Origin: Craterostigma plantagineum
Lineage: Eukaryota > Streptophyta > Magnoliopsida > Lamiales > Linderniaceae
Reading direction: 5' to 3'
Assembly (NCBI GenBank): GCA_027422505.1
Contig: JAPQWV010001610.1
Span: 1-64,000, forward strand
DNA: 64,000 nt
Shown here piece after piece: positions 21,389 to 37,064 of this stretch (within the stretch, counting starts at the first letter, position 1; each line of letters starts with the position of its first letter). A program made the position numbers and the translations under genes. A model generated the notes under the pieces. That model saw nothing but the letters and a program-made list of their open reading frames with translations. It was not told the DNA's origin and did not search any database.

Positions 21389-22309
21389 AGTATTTTTCTA
21401 TAGATTCACCGCTTGAATGTTGATTAATGAAAAAATTAAAATATAGGACTATGCCATATGCGCATAAATTTTAGGGCTTTAAGAATTCGGGTCCCCACAT
21501 GTTTCATTTAAATTTCAGCTTCATGTCAGAAAATTCGTAGTTTTAAGGATTTGATTTCTGCAGCATCACTTCATTGTTATGTATCATCTATTGTTCTGAA
21601 ATAACACAGAGCGATCATTCGTACCAATTCATATACGCTTTATAACACTTGTCTAGATCCTTGTCATTAAATTTTATAAAAATTGGATCCTTAAAACAAT
21701 GATTTTTCTAACATGGCTTTGAAACATTTTTTAAAATTATAATTGTTGGTACTTAAAGTTTTAAATTGCCATTTTGGTTCCTGGGTTTGAGCCTTTGATC
21801 TTGAGGCTTTGTCTGTACCCAGGTGGGAATCCATGAAGATGATAGCCGGTGTCCACAAAGCTGTATTATTATTAGTAATTACTACAATTGGAATGACCTA
21901 TTTTATACCAATATAAGTATTTAACTGCAAGTTTTTACATAATCAAAAGCGTTATTCATTCTCATCAATTTAGCTAACTTTACAGCATTTAATTCAACTA
22001 ATATTATCAACTCTAAAAACATGACAAAAATAACTAATAGAAAATATATATTTTGTAAAATAATTGTTATAGTATGGGCCTAGTCCTGAATTCAGATATT
22101 TAGAATGGGCGATAGACCCAACATTTTGGCCCGAGATGTCCAAGCTTTGTTCGAATATATTCACCGCATAAATATTGTGAGCAGAGTTAGGGTTTTGTGC
22201 ATTCCATTCCGACCTTTGACAGTTGCCAATAACAAGGTTCAGTTCAGACATCACACAACACTCGACCACCTCGCGTGCATATATTTATGAGGCTCGTTTC
22301 AAAATAAGC
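21389..22309. other. Intergenic
   Basis: AT-rich, no convincing gene. The right part may belong to the truncated Helitron. Confidence 0.35.
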
Positions 22310-23949
22310 TAAAAATGAGCATGTGGTAACCCCTTTTTTTTGGAATTCTACAACGTAAGTATATGCAATTCACCGAAAATGTTACTTTTGAATAGCTCAT
22401 CTTTCAAGATTTCGAGTTTTGCACGAAATACTCTGGCTACTATATCTGGTCCATTTTGTATTTCGTCATAAGGTAAACACAGTTCTTTTATTTCGGGCCA
22501 ATTTGGGTTCGTAGTTATCGTCAAGAATATATCTGATTTTCCATAACGTTCAACCAAAGCTATAGCATCCATATATCTTTTACGCATATCTCTAGGGCCT
22601 CCAATAAATGACGATGGCAGAATTATTCTTGTGCCGACGTCAGCACCACTTCTTAGACCTTGTGCTACACTATCCAGTAGACCTTTATAAGATTCCTTTC
22701 GTAAACGAGTTTGCATTTCCTCGCCTCGGAAAAAGTCTAATCTTGACGTTTCTATTTTAATATACATGTCTATAACATATTGCTGTAACAATCGGCCAAC
22801 ATTTAACAGAAAGGATTGATCATTCTCTCTTATTTGTAAGATATAACGATAATACTCACGACATGACACGGTTGTCCGCGCCATGTTTTCCTCCACAGAA
22901 CCTGCAGGAGCATAATAGTTATCTCAATGGTGGTCTCGAAACCGTAGTGAGGGAACTATAGAAATAGTAATCCAAATACCTTCGTTTTCAGCGAGTAACA
23001 AGGCATCCATGTTCATAAATTTGTTAATATTATAATCACTTTCAATATCACATGGTCTTTCCGACAGATTTGTAGTACCATGATCCAATCGCCTAACTTT
23101 TCTATGCCATCCAGGTTCGCCATTGGGGAATATGAGTGGATATTGAAGAGGATCATAGCAACCAAAATAGTGTTGGATAATTTGTGGTTTGCTGTCTTTT
23201 GGATATATCTGAATATGTGGTGTCATATTTTCGTTGGTTTTATTAGATTGTAACCATATTCCAGCAACTTGGGATGCGGTGGGTTTGTTAGAAACACGTT
23301 GATCAATAAGGGGGTCAACTTGTAAGGAATTTTTATAATCATTCAAATTATCAATACTGCTAAGGTTTCTGAAAATTTAGCATATGGATTAAGTTCCATA
23401 ATAGTGAGTAATTTTGTAACAACACTTCCCTTGAATTTGGGTGAATACACATGCGGTTTGAGACCTCATGTTCCATGTCGAAGAAATACAGTTGGAGATT
23501 TTTGGACTATTGCCAGTAGATGGAATTAACTGATCCATGAAATGATACAATTGGCCTTGCACTCGAAATGTATAAATGCCACTATTTCTTTTTGCTAATG
23601 ATTTGTCGTAATGTACTCCTAATGATGTGAACGCAAACATGTTATTGTAACTGCGAACGTATTGTCGGAAATGTATAAGTCTAATAATTCAGATGACATT
23701 TTTGCAGTTGGAAGTTTTATTTTCCCCAACGAACAACAAAAGGTAGGCGGTTCTAATAAATCAGTTTTGCATTACAAAATTCACAACTTGCTACATTTGG
23801 TAATATTTCGGCCTCGATGCTAAGCATAGTGAAGGGTCAACGCTCATATTCAGATTACCACATAGTTTTTTCTTTTTTCTAACACATTCATTTCTCATTT
23901 CTCTACGTTCGTCCAATGCACCATATTTTTTTCTTTTACTTGCCGACAT
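22310..23949 (-). mobile_element. Truncated Helitron Rep/helicase gene
   Basis: Minus-strand remnant of the N-terminal Helitron replication initiator. It starts MSASKRKKYGALDERR at 23949 and continues LPNVASCEFCNAK, PTFCCSLGKIKL, MFAFTSLGVHYDKSLAKRNS, GIYTFRVQGQLYHF, QHYFGCYDPLQYPLIFPNGE, SCREYYRY and TRIILPSSFIGGPRDM. It ends with ITTNPNWPEIKE, VARVFRAKLE and a LPHAHF segment around 22315-22335. The last is the HUH metal-binding motif of the rolling-circle nuclease. Several frameshifts and stops break the frame. Everything beyond HUH (tyrosine motif, helicase) is absent, so the element is dead. I could not locate Helitron termini. Confidence 0.88.
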
Positions 23950-26804
23950 CGTGTTCGTTTAACTATATCAGTAAAATAGATAATAGTTTACTTACGAAGG
24001 TTTTGGAGACAAACTTCGCTGCAAACACAGAAACTTAACAGACTATGGCGGTGTGCGAATATTCCCTGAAACGCAAGAGAAAATAACATTAAACAAAGCC
24101 ACCTTAAGTCCGTTGAAGAAGAAGAAATCATCTATGTGAACTTACTTTATCCACGTAGTAACTATATGTAATTATTCATGTATGCAATAAATAATTACAA
24201 ACAAAATAACATACATAACAGAGCCATATGCACATGGGTCAAAGCATAGTTAGATCGTCTTCGTGTTAGAGAAACCAATTCTAATCGAGCTTACGGTGCA
24301 TTGCGAAAAAGCAGTCTGGAAAAGGGAGACTTACTGCATGTAATTTCTATTTTGATGGAGAGAAGAATTGAAACTCGGAGCTACAGAAAATGCGAATCGA
24401 AACTGTGCAAGAGGATAGAAGAATTGAAACCAGAGTTTCTTAAGGAATTAATAGGGATTGTTATGAGCCCCATGAATGTCGCGACATTAACGAGTACATC
24501 ACATAGGATGTGAGAAGGCTCTTACCGCTTTCTCAATTGATTCCAACCGCTGGTGAAGTCTTGTTTCATGATAGTGACGCATCGAATAACCTGCACCAAT
24601 GTCATCACATCATATATGATCTTCACTACAGTGAGCCAGTTCTTGTATTCATCAGTAAGATCGTCAAATCACCTCAGATAAGATACCCCGAGATTAAATA
24701 AGCCCCACAGAGGAAAATGTTTAATTTAAATGCAAATTAAGTCAAAGCTAGACGATAAACCCCTGGAGATGGGTAAATAGATGCTTAACAACAATTTTGA
24801 CAGCTCGAGATTTGTAAAGCTGATATTGAATGCAATGTGGACCTCACGACAATGTTCGGCAATAAATATACAATATTGAAGGGGTAAACCATTAATATAT
24901 GAATCTCTGTATTCAATTTTACCACGCATTTTACCAAAGAGCATATCATGCCCAGTGACACCGCCCAAGATTGCAAAACTGGCGAAATTAAACACACACG
25001 CACACACATCAAAATGAAAGGCAAAATCGTTACCGAAAAATGCAACCGCCACCGACGCTATAGATGTGGCGACGGTAAACACCACTCTGTGTCATTCAAA
25101 TATATCCTAATAAAAACAGCTGGACTGGAAAAAAAGAAGGAAGCTTTTTCTCCTTCTGTAGAACTGATAAGTGACTGACCAACAAAGGGGAGTGTCAACT
25201 AATTGTATCTAATTAGAGAGGTAGCAGTCGATTAGGAGAACACAAAAAAAAAAACTGCAAGAAACTCAACTTAGACACATTGTAAATCATGCAGATTCCC
25301 CCGAAGCCTTGAAAATAAATAGAGGAAGAAGAGGAAAAAAAAAAGGAAATCTATCTGTGCTAAATCAAGAACCCTAAAATGGAAAATTACCTTCTGACCT
25401 CATACTGCGGCAACTGTAAAAAGCGAGGTAGTAATGATCCTTCAAAGTGAAGTAAGCTATACAAAGGGTGGTCTACACCGTTTATCCAACCAATAAAGAA
25501 CTTGTTATGGAATAGTTTATTGAGTATGGCTTTTAAAATAATGAAAGACTCCCACGTTGCACTGTCATGTCATAATTACTTGATATTTATTAAATGTTAT
25601 TTGATACTAAGGCTTACCGGATACCTACATGGAACTGGCTATCAATCGGTGGATAGCCTCTTATGAGTAATGATTTGTAAAAGCTGAAAATTTTGGGTTC
25701 TGGGTTTTGCTCTCTTTTATCTTTAGCCCGGAGTATTATTGGTTTCAGGCCTCTAGCGACGGACCCACAAGTTGGAACTTGGAGTGTCGAAAAATGTCTA
25801 AACAAAATAATAAAAGATTAGGTCCATGGTAAAATCATGAAGATATCTTGTATATGTTTTACATAATGTGTTTATTGAACAGCCGGCACAATAAATCTAG
25901 AACAGATATACATTGAAATCATAAGAAACGTCTAATTCTTCGAATGTATTTTTTTAAATAAATTTTCAGCATATTTATTACATATTGTTATCAATGACAA
26001 AACGATACATTTTAACTTAGAAATCAAAGAATAAATTTAAAAAAAACAATAATAAGCAAAATCTAGTATATGGTCTAATCATCAAAATGTCTTATTTACG
26101 TTTTGCATAGATGTTTAGATAAAAATTAATTCCATATTGTAATCAATAATATGAGTTATACTTAGAAACAAAATAATCCGACAAGCTCTTTGTAATCTCA
26201 ATGTGTTTTATATGATTTTTCGTAGCATATATTACATATACAAGAAGAAATAACATATTATAACAGTGACATAATAAGAAACTATAACTTGAGAGAGCCG
26301 AAAGATGCTTTCAAAATTGACATTTTCATAACATGTGTATTTTATTTATATAAATAAAGTTTATAATGCAATGAAACAGATTTTAGTTAAATAGAAAAAG
26401 ATTCAAATTATTTAACATAATTCAAAATAATAAACTTTTATATATACCTTTCTACTGCTAATTTAAATTGCACTAAATTATAATCTTTATTAAAAAAAAT
26501 TAGTGTTAATATTTTCTATGAATATGATTCATCATAAAATATTAAAGAGAAATAAACTAATAAGAGAGAAATTACAATAAATAAATTTATGTAGTTAAAA
26601 TTATTAAAATTATCTGTATAATTTAATTTGTTTCTTTAATTTGATTCTCGAATAATTTGAAATTTCGGATACTAATATATTTTCTGTAAATTTAATTGAA
26701 ATGGGCTTATGTAATAGTTATTTTTAAAATATAGCCCAATAAATATTGGGCCTACTAAGACTAAGAGGAGAATTTAGGTTTCTTTCATCTTCTAAGAAAT
26801 ACCA
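23950..26804. other. Intergenic, AT-rich
   Basis: About 2.9 kb without a recognisable gene. Short open frames (for example plus 24301-24513 and minus 24726-25085) show no family features. It may include the non-coding 5' part of the Helitron at 22310-23949. From 25.8 to 26.7 kb it is very AT-rich. The last 100 bases are the promoter/5' UTR of the lysyl-tRNA synthetase. Confidence 0.45.
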
Positions 26805-30090
<3,286 letters not shown>

Positions 30091-30227
30091 GTACATATCT
30101 TAAACAAATTATTAAATAGCAGAGTTTGCTTATGTCTTCCGAGTATAATATGTTTCTTGGCCTGATTTTTTTCAGCAATAGAAAACCTGCCGATGGACCA
30201 CTCACTCGAGGTAAAGCAAACTGATTT

Positions 30228-30390
30228 TCAAAAAAATGGATTAAGACTTTCTTTTTGCATATTTTCTGACTTTTTTTTATGCAGAACTTGAAAAAGGTGG
30301 CAATTGGTATAACTGCAGAAACTATTTAAAGATGTTGATTCGAATTTAACCATTTTGCATGGATTTATGCTTTCGTTTCATTGAATCTTG
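30228..30390 (+). repeat. Synthetase 3' tail, copy A of a dispersed duplication
   Basis: Nearly identical to 35687-35835. Both contain TGGATTAAGACTTTC, then TTTTTTTATGCAG and GAACTTGAAAA, then AGATGTTGATTCGAAT and a CATTTTGCATG motif. It includes an acceptor-like AG followed by a possible last exon. Copies differ by several short indels. Confidence 0.8.
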
Positions 30391-30769
30391 TATACATATT
30401 TAAGTGACTCTTCGTTATCTGGAATGTGGATCAGATTTAAATACATTAATCAATACATTATTACAATAAATATTTAATACAAAACATTTCAGTGAATGCT
30501 AATAATTCGACGCATCTGAACAAAATGATTCTGAGCAGTCGGATAATGATAGGAGGGTAAACTGGTAAATGCAGGTTATTAGGAGGGCAAACTGGTAAAT
30601 ATCACTTGTGCAGCTGATGTGTCACGTGGGGGTTTAAACTGTGTTGCTGACGTGGACGTAAGCTGTTCAACTTGGAATTACTTTTTTTGCCCCCTATAAT
30701 TTATTTAATCGAATTGGTCTGTTGAATTACCTTTTGCCTTAATAAATATTCACGTGTTTAGAAGTAACG

Positions 30770-31015
30770 TGGCATAAAGAAGCCCAAACGTTGAGGAGCA
30801 ATGAATGGCATATATTGATTATTTATGAATAAGTAAAAGAAAAACGTGTATAGCATTAGTATATGGCATATTATTAAAATAGTGATTGTGAAGCGCAACC
30901 GTTTACAAGCAATTAAAGAACTATGAAATGACATATATTAATTAGACATGGATAAGTAAAAGACAAACGTTTAGGGCATATTATAATGAAGCACAAACGT
31001 CTGATAATAACCATG
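30770..31015. repeat. Degenerate tandem duplication
   Basis: Two diverged units of about 120 bp share GGCATATATTGATTATTTAT / GACATATATTAATTA, GATAAGTAAAAGA.AAACGT and AGGGCATATTAT-like words. Non-coding. Confidence 0.5.
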
Positions 31016-31146
31016 CAATAATGAGTCAACGATTTTTTTGTTGTTGCTATATATAATTGACTGAAGTTCCATTCTTAGCATAATAATCGAAATACATGCA
31101 CATCGTCAAAATGGTTGGGACACAAAATTCTTGCATGCTTGGTATC

Positions 31147-31456
31147 AAAGCAAGAACATGGAGACAGAAAAGAGTCGAGCTCAAGGCAACTGAGGTTGAG
31201 GCTCTGTCGAGTTAAAAGCATGAAGAAAGTTTAAATTCTGTTAAGCCTGGAAAACGCGTTTAATAGCATGGCGCGTTTTTTTTTAGAAGGAAGAAACTAA
31301 TAGAGACGCTGAAGCCAGCGATGCTTTAAAGACATGGTAGGAATTTTAAATTTGGCGCGCGTATCATGAGGCAGAATGAGTTCGATCATCTTTATAGCTC
31401 AAGATCTTCTTTCACCATTCATTCTGTAATTTTCTCTTTTCCTCTCAGAAGATTCA
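31147..31456 (+). repeat. Left terminal repeat of the deleted Copia, truncated
   Basis: Matches 33660-33970. It is preceded by CTTGGTATCAAAGC, which resembles a primer binding site, so the repeat may include 5' leader as well as LTR. Confidence 0.6.
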
Positions 31457-33650
31457 CCCACAGTAGTGTTGAATGGTAAAAGTCCTTATGACATGTTATA
31501 TCAGAAGCCTTTTGACTATTTTTGACTATCATACACTGCGGGTATTTGGATGTCTTTGCTATGTGCCACACTTGCAGGTTCAAGAAGAAAATTTGATAAT
31601 GGCATAAAAGGATATAAAGTGATGGACTTAGCCACAAGAAAGGTTTTCATCTCAAGAGATGTCAAGTTTGCAGAAACTCTTTTTCCTCTTAAAGGGCTGC
31701 TTGGTTCAGTAGATGCTCAGGCTGATCCATTTTCAGGACTGGTATTGCCCAGATCCTGCATGACAGAGGATGTTGGAGGATTCTCATCATCATCACAAAC
31801 CAGGACACAGGAGGATGATCATACTGTAACGGAGGTGATAGAACAGAATCCACAACAGGTCAGAAAAGATCAGGAAAATCTGGGCAGTGATCCCATACAG
31901 GCCCATGATCAGGATAATGCAGACTCACAAGGCCAAGCTGGGATTTTTACCAGATCAGGAAGACAGGCAAAAGACCAACATATTTGGAGGATTATCAATG
32001 CAATAAACTAGTGCAGAGGAGCCTGTACCCCATTTCACAGCTGATATCAGATCAGAATTTCTCGAGGCAATTTCAGGCCTTGATCAAGACAGCTTCACAG
32101 AATCAAGAGCCAAGAACTTATGAACAGGCATCTACATCAAACATATGGGTAGAGCAATGCATGAAGAGCTGAAAGCCTTAGAGGACAATCAAACATGGAC
32201 AATCACTCAGCTACCAATAGGGAAAAGAGCTGTAGGAAGTAGATGGGTATACAGGATAAAATATAACTCGCTTGGAGGGATTGAAAAATATAAAGCTAGA
32301 CTAGTTGCTAAGGGTTATGATCAACGGGAAGGAGTAGATTACATAGACACCTTCGCACCCGTGGCAAAGCCTAGCACCATCAAGATAATCTTATGCTTGG
32401 CAGCCAAACTTGGATGGAAATTGCTACAAATAGATGTTAATAACGCTTTTCTCAATGGAGAGCTAGCAGAGGAAGTGTACATGGAGATTCCCCAAGTCTT
32501 GAAGGTGTTTATGAAAGGGTCGGAAAGGACAAACTGGTGTGTAAACTCAACAAATCCACATATGGTTTGAAGCAAGCTTCCCGGGAGTGGAATAAATAGT
32601 TCACTAATGCTGTTAAGAACTTTGGCTTCACCCAAACCAGCTCAGATCACACACTATTTCAGAAAGGAGAGGGAAATCAGCTGGTACTTCTCTTAGTCTA
32701 TGTTGATGACATCATACTCACAGGTTCATCAGTTCAAGCAATAGATGAAGTGAAAACATTTTTGAGAAACATTTTTAAAATAAAAGATCTGGGTGAACTA
32801 AAGTATTTCCTTGGAGTTGAAGTGGCGAGGAGTGACAAAGGAATTTACCTATCACATAAGCAATACACGTTACAGCTACTGGAAGATTCAGGCTATATGG
32901 ATGCAAAGCCACTATCAACACCCATAAGCACAAGCCAGGCAGTTACTGAAACAGAGGGAGAACTGCTGAAAGAACCTTTCAATCACAGAAGGCTAGTTGG
33001 AAGACTTCTTTACCTCACATTTACTAGACCTGACATTGCTTTTGTGGTACATAAGCTTAGCCAATACATCTCTATGCCCAGAACAGCACATATGGCAGCA
33101 GTGCACCATCTGCTTCGATACTTGAAAGGGACAGCAGGGCAAGGAATTTTGTTGAATGCTGAGCAGAGTTTTGAGCTGAAGGCCTTTTCGGATGCTGACT
33201 GGGCAGCACGTAAGGATACAAGGAAATCAATCACGGGTTACTGCACCTTCCTAGGAATTCACTGATAACTTGGAAAGCAAAGAAGCAAGCTACAGTCTCA
33301 AGGTCCTCAACGGAAGCAGAATACAGGGCATTAGCAGCGGTGGTGGCTGAAGTACTTTGGATTAATCAGCTGCTCGGAGAATTGAACATACCAGTGGATC
33401 CAAAACCAGTGATTTTCTGTGATATCAGCCTTGAAGCTAGCAGCCAATCTATGTTTCATGAGCGATCAAACCACATAGGAATCGACGACCATTTCATTCG
33501 GCATCAAGTTGCTAATGGGGAGATCAAGTTACTGCCAGTTCGAACCGAGCATCAATTGGCAGATGTTTTCACAAAGCCTTTACCCGCACCAATTTTGCAA
33601 GAACTCTTAGTCAAGATGGCTGTAATCTACCTATATCATCCATCTTGCGG
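31457..33650 (+). pseudogene. Copia pol remnant: integrase end, reverse transcriptase, RNase H
   Basis: Starts TVVLNGKSPYDMLYQKPFD (integrase C-terminal region), then KGYKVMDLATRKVFISRDVKF. Reverse transcriptase shows [41 protein letters not shown] and the active site LVYVDDIILTG (YVDD near 32700). RNase H shows SDADWAARKDTRKSITGYC and ends EHQLADVFTKPL. Several stops and frameshifts (near 31530, 32000, 32570, 33262) break it into pieces, so it is not functional. Confidence 0.88.
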
Positions 33651-33659
33651 GGGCGTAGC

Positions 33660-34100
33660 AAAGCAAGAACATGGAGACAGAAAAGAGTCGAGCTCAAGGC
33701 AACTGAGGTTGAGGCTCTGTCGAGTTAAAAGCATGAAGAATGTTTAAATTCTGTTAAGCCTGGAAAACGTGTTTAATAGCATGGCGGTTTTTATTAAAAG
33801 GAAGAAACTTATAGAGACGCTGAAGCCAACGACGCTTTAAAGACATGGTAGGAATTTTAAATTTGGCGCGCGTATCATGAGGCAGAATGAGTTCGATCAT
33901 TTTTATAGCTCAAGATCTTCTTTCACCATTCATTCTGTAATTTTCTCTTCTCCTCTCAGAAGATTCAAGATCTTCTTGATCTGTAATCAGACGATCGTCA
34001 ATAGTGATTACTCAAATTCTCCGTGGATGTAGGATTTAATAATAATCCGAACCACGTTAAGCTTGTTGTTCATACAAACGATCACATTTCTTTACACTTA
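33660..34100 (+). repeat. Right terminal repeat of the deleted Copia
   Basis: Direct repeat of 31147-31456, extended by about 130 bp of LTR tail. The right end is approximate. Confidence 0.65.
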
Positions 34101-34162
34101 GCTCATTGACCCCGAGATCGGATGCTGCACTATTATCGTTCGCCTGTTGCGATCCTGGCAGG

Positions 34163-35000
34163 AGAAAAACTTTAAGAGGAACGGAGAGCTGATGAGTATT
34201 GATCTGATGCTATTAGATGAATAGGTTTCATGTACTACTTTAAGTTGATTACTGAACTGAACTTTGTGAATTTACATTATTTTGCAAGGTTGTTCGATAG
34301 GATACGATGATACAAGCTTCTATCCACCCTCTGCGAGTGCACGCTTTAAGGAATTGCTTGAAGTAGGCCGTATATATGCAATAACTGATTTTGATGTTAT
34401 TAATGGTCCTGTGCGATTTCGGAGGACTAAACGTCGCTATATGATACGCTTCAATGATCGTATGACCATGGTCTATCATGACGGGAAAGATTACGGTATA
34501 AAGGATGAAAAACTTCAGTTATGTACTTATAAGGAATTGATGCATCTTGCAGACAAAAGTCAAGAATGCCTGGTTCGTCTTTAATATATACATTAAAAGC
34601 CTCTTAGTCTTTATCCACCTATGAATTGTATGTTTTGTTGATTTATTTTCAGATGTTATTGGGTTGTTGTCATCGATAGTGGAACCAGACATAACCGGCG
34701 ATGGCAGTTCTGACAGAGCTTTGCTGAAGATTGTATTGGAAGGGTCTGTATTTTCTAACGTACAGTTTTAGATCGTTCTTTAATGTTTTCTATTTGTGCT
34801 TTACCTCATTTTTTGTTTTTTTTTTCAATTTAGGAATGTGCATGTGACTCTTACGGTTTGGAAAGAGAAGGCCATGGAATTTTGCAATAGGTTAAAATCA
34901 GTTGTTGGGGAAGTGTTGTGCTTATTGTAACCGGCGTTAATCTGAAGATGTATAGCACCCCGTTGTTGGGTGTATATTAACAATTATACCAACTGGGAAG
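34163..35000 (+). pseudogene. RPA70-like (OB-fold) gene fragment
   Basis: Exon-like pieces of a replication protein A large-subunit paralogue: 34163-34222 (KNFKRNGELMSIDLMLLDE), 34290-34575 (FKELLEVGRIYAITDFDVIN, RFRRTKRRYMIRFND), 34653-34745 (DVIGLLSSIVEPDITGDG) and 34834-34985 (NVHVTLTVWKEKAMEFCNRL). Plausible GT/AG borders separate some pieces. The pattern fits the DUF223/RPA1 families that are abundant in plants and often carried by Helitrons. There is no start, the C-terminal DNA-binding domains and zinc motif are missing, and the last piece needs a frameshift. A captured or decayed fragment is likely; a divergent functional gene is not excluded. Confidence 0.65.
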
Positions 35001-35686
35001 CCCTTCTTCGGTGGTGTCCATGTCTTTGTAGAGGTATGCCATACAAACTTCGATGGAAATTGTACATATGTAAGGTAAGAAATACCAACAACATTCATTC
35101 GGGTGAGACGACAGAAACACCAACAACATTCATCCTGCAAAGAGTCCGGAGGGTAAGAACACACATAATAATTAAACAAATAAGACAATGTTCCATTGAA
35201 CAATATCACAATATTACCTCATCCAGAATTCCGAAACAACGGGGCTTACGCAATTAACATATAACTTGGTCGAAGATGTTGTCCGGTCCTGAGGCATAGA
35301 TTACCTATCAATAATGATATTTGTATTCAAACGATTTGCACTGCAAATTTTAGATGCAATAAAAAACATTGATGTTTTCAAAAAACCTTTCTAGAACCCT
35401 CTTTCAAAACAAAATTTGAATATTTATAACCAAAAAAATTCCGCCACAAAAGATCTCGCAACATAACGAAAGAGAATTTCGCAAAGAAAAATAAAACTAA
35501 AATTAAAAAATAATTTCACGACAAAATTATGTTGTCGACCAAAATATTTTGTCAACCTAAATAAAAGTATAAATAGAAGAATGTTAAAAAAATTCGGAAA
35601 ATTTTCCCCACTCAACATCAAATTTCGCAAAAAATATTTTCGAGCTCAACGTAAAATTTCCGCACTCCTCATACCGAAAATATTTA
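35001..35686. other. Intergenic, unassigned
   Basis: Between the RPA-like fragment and the second copy of the synthetase tail; AT-rich, no gene recognised. Confidence 0.35.
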
Positions 35687-35835
35687 AAAAATGGATTAAG
35701 ACTTTCTTTTTGCCTATTTTCTGACTTTTTTTTATGCAGAACTTGAAAAGGTGGAATTGGTATAACAACTGCAGAAACTATTAAAGATGTTGATTCGAAT
35801 TTTACCATTTTGCATGAATTTATGCTTTGGTTACC
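35687..35835 (+). repeat. Synthetase 3' tail, copy B
   Basis: Second copy of 30228-30390, starting AAAAAATGGATTAAGAC. It shares the acceptor-like ATGCAG and the downstream words. It has no synthetase exons next to it and sits 235 bp upstream of the broken SDR copy. Confidence 0.8.
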
Positions 35836-36125
35836 TTAATTAATCATCATCGTTTATGATGTGTACTCTGCTATGTATTTTCTATATTGTATCATATACG
35901 TTTGGAAAGCTAAGATGATTTTATTAGACTCGCATTGTGAGCACGATGAAGCACCTGAAATAGGTGATCGTTTATGCTGGTTAGGGCTTTGTTTAGTTTA
36001 CACTTTTAAATGCTATATTTTATATTCAAGGAAAATACCCATTTATATAAAAAATTTGTAAGTCAGTACTTAGACCCTAAAAAATTCGCATCTGCTGCAA
36101 GACTTGTAATAAATATACTATTATA

Positions 36126-36376
36126 CTCCATCCGATTTTATTTACATGTCGTTTAAGGTTTTTTCACGTATATTAAGAAACAGAATAAAATGTCTAATAT
36201 ACCCCCAATTAATTGCTTAACCCTATTCCATATACATACTTTCCATTTAATTGAAAAGAGTAGAAAAGGATTAAACCGGAACTAGGATAAATATTAGTAT
36301 TGAAGTTTGTAAAACGACATCTAATTAGAAACAAAATTAGAAAGCTAAATCGACTTGTAAATAAAATCGGAGGGAG
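36126..36376. mobile_element. Stowaway-type MITE (251 bp)
   Basis: Terminal inverted repeats CTCCATCCGATTTTATTTAC and, inverted, CTCCCTCCGATTTTATTTAC. Flanked by TA on both sides (36124-36125, 36377-36378). The same intron in SDR2 (about 20199) has a single TA and no insert, which fixes the borders. Confidence 0.95.
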
Positions 36377-36564
36377 TATATTTTTCCCTCACTAAGCTTT
36401 GGATATTGTTATTTGCTATTATCTTAATCTTTCCTTTTATCAGTTAGAGGAAGATGAGAACAGCGAAATAAACTGGGAAGGAACGATGACACAGTCATAC
36501 GAAGAAGCCACTCGGTGCCTTCAGACAAACTATTACGGCACTAAAAGAAATGTCCGAAGAGCTC

Positions 36565-36872
36565 TGTAAAATTTTCGGGCCCGCGCACATGCGCCACACG
36601 GAGAAGGGATGGCCGATATAAGCTTGATGAGGTTCCTTCTTAAAACCAATTGTGTTTAAGAGGAGTGACCCATCATCTTATAAACCCATTTAATTCTTTG
36701 GTTCTAATCGGTGTGGGACACCAACCTCACACGTGCAATTCCAACACACTCCCCCCTCAAGTGTGAGCCAATTTCTTTTTTAATCGGACGGGAACGCCAT
36801 TCTTTTCGAACCCGCCATATATTAATTTTTTTTAATAGAGTCGGATCTTTCCGCTCTGATACCATGTAAATC
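36565..36872 (-). mobile_element. LTR-element fragment with one LTR (TRIM-like)
   Basis: Borders set by comparison with SDR2 exon 4, where GAGCTC runs straight into ATTCCTC. On the minus strand the insert reads TTTACA, then a primer binding site TGGTATCAGAGC, about 100 bp of non-coding sequence, a purine tract AGGGGGGAG, then an LTR of 182 bp (36746-36565) that starts TGTTGG and ends TTTTACA. Only the last six or so bases of the other LTR remain. No coding capacity and no clear target duplication. Confidence 0.8.
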
Positions 36873-37064
36873 ATTCCTCTTCAACTTTCTGATTCTCTGA
36901 GGATTGCCAACGTCTCATCTGGCGCTGGCAAACTAAAGGTAATTTGATTCTCAGTAATAAGTAAATGTGTGTTTGCTATTTCAAATGTTCTTTCGCCTTT
37001 TTCAAGAACATACCCAATGACTGGGCCAAGGAGGAGCTAAGAGATCCCAAGAACGACGAAGGAA

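Larger units (their letters stand above)
31147..34100 (+). mobile_element. Internally deleted Copia retrotransposon
   Basis: Two long direct repeats, 31147-31456 and from 33660 onward, share a start AAAGCAAGAACATGGAGAC and differ by scattered substitutions. Between them lie only the end of integrase, reverse transcriptase and RNase H. Gag, protease and most of integrase are gone: the left repeat jumps at GAAGATTCA straight into the integrase C-terminal region. The right repeat continues to a typical Copia LTR tail (CCGTGGATGTAGG, CCGAACCACGTTAAGC). The exact outer end, near 34100, and the target duplication were not resolved. Confidence 0.85.

Noticed and set aside
24300..25180. Possible small genes (70-119 codons)
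   Set aside because: No recognisable domain, no splice-supported extension and composition like the intergenic DNA around them.
33010..33234. Minus-strand ORF of 74 codons
   Set aside because: Antisense to the RNase H region of the deleted Copia.
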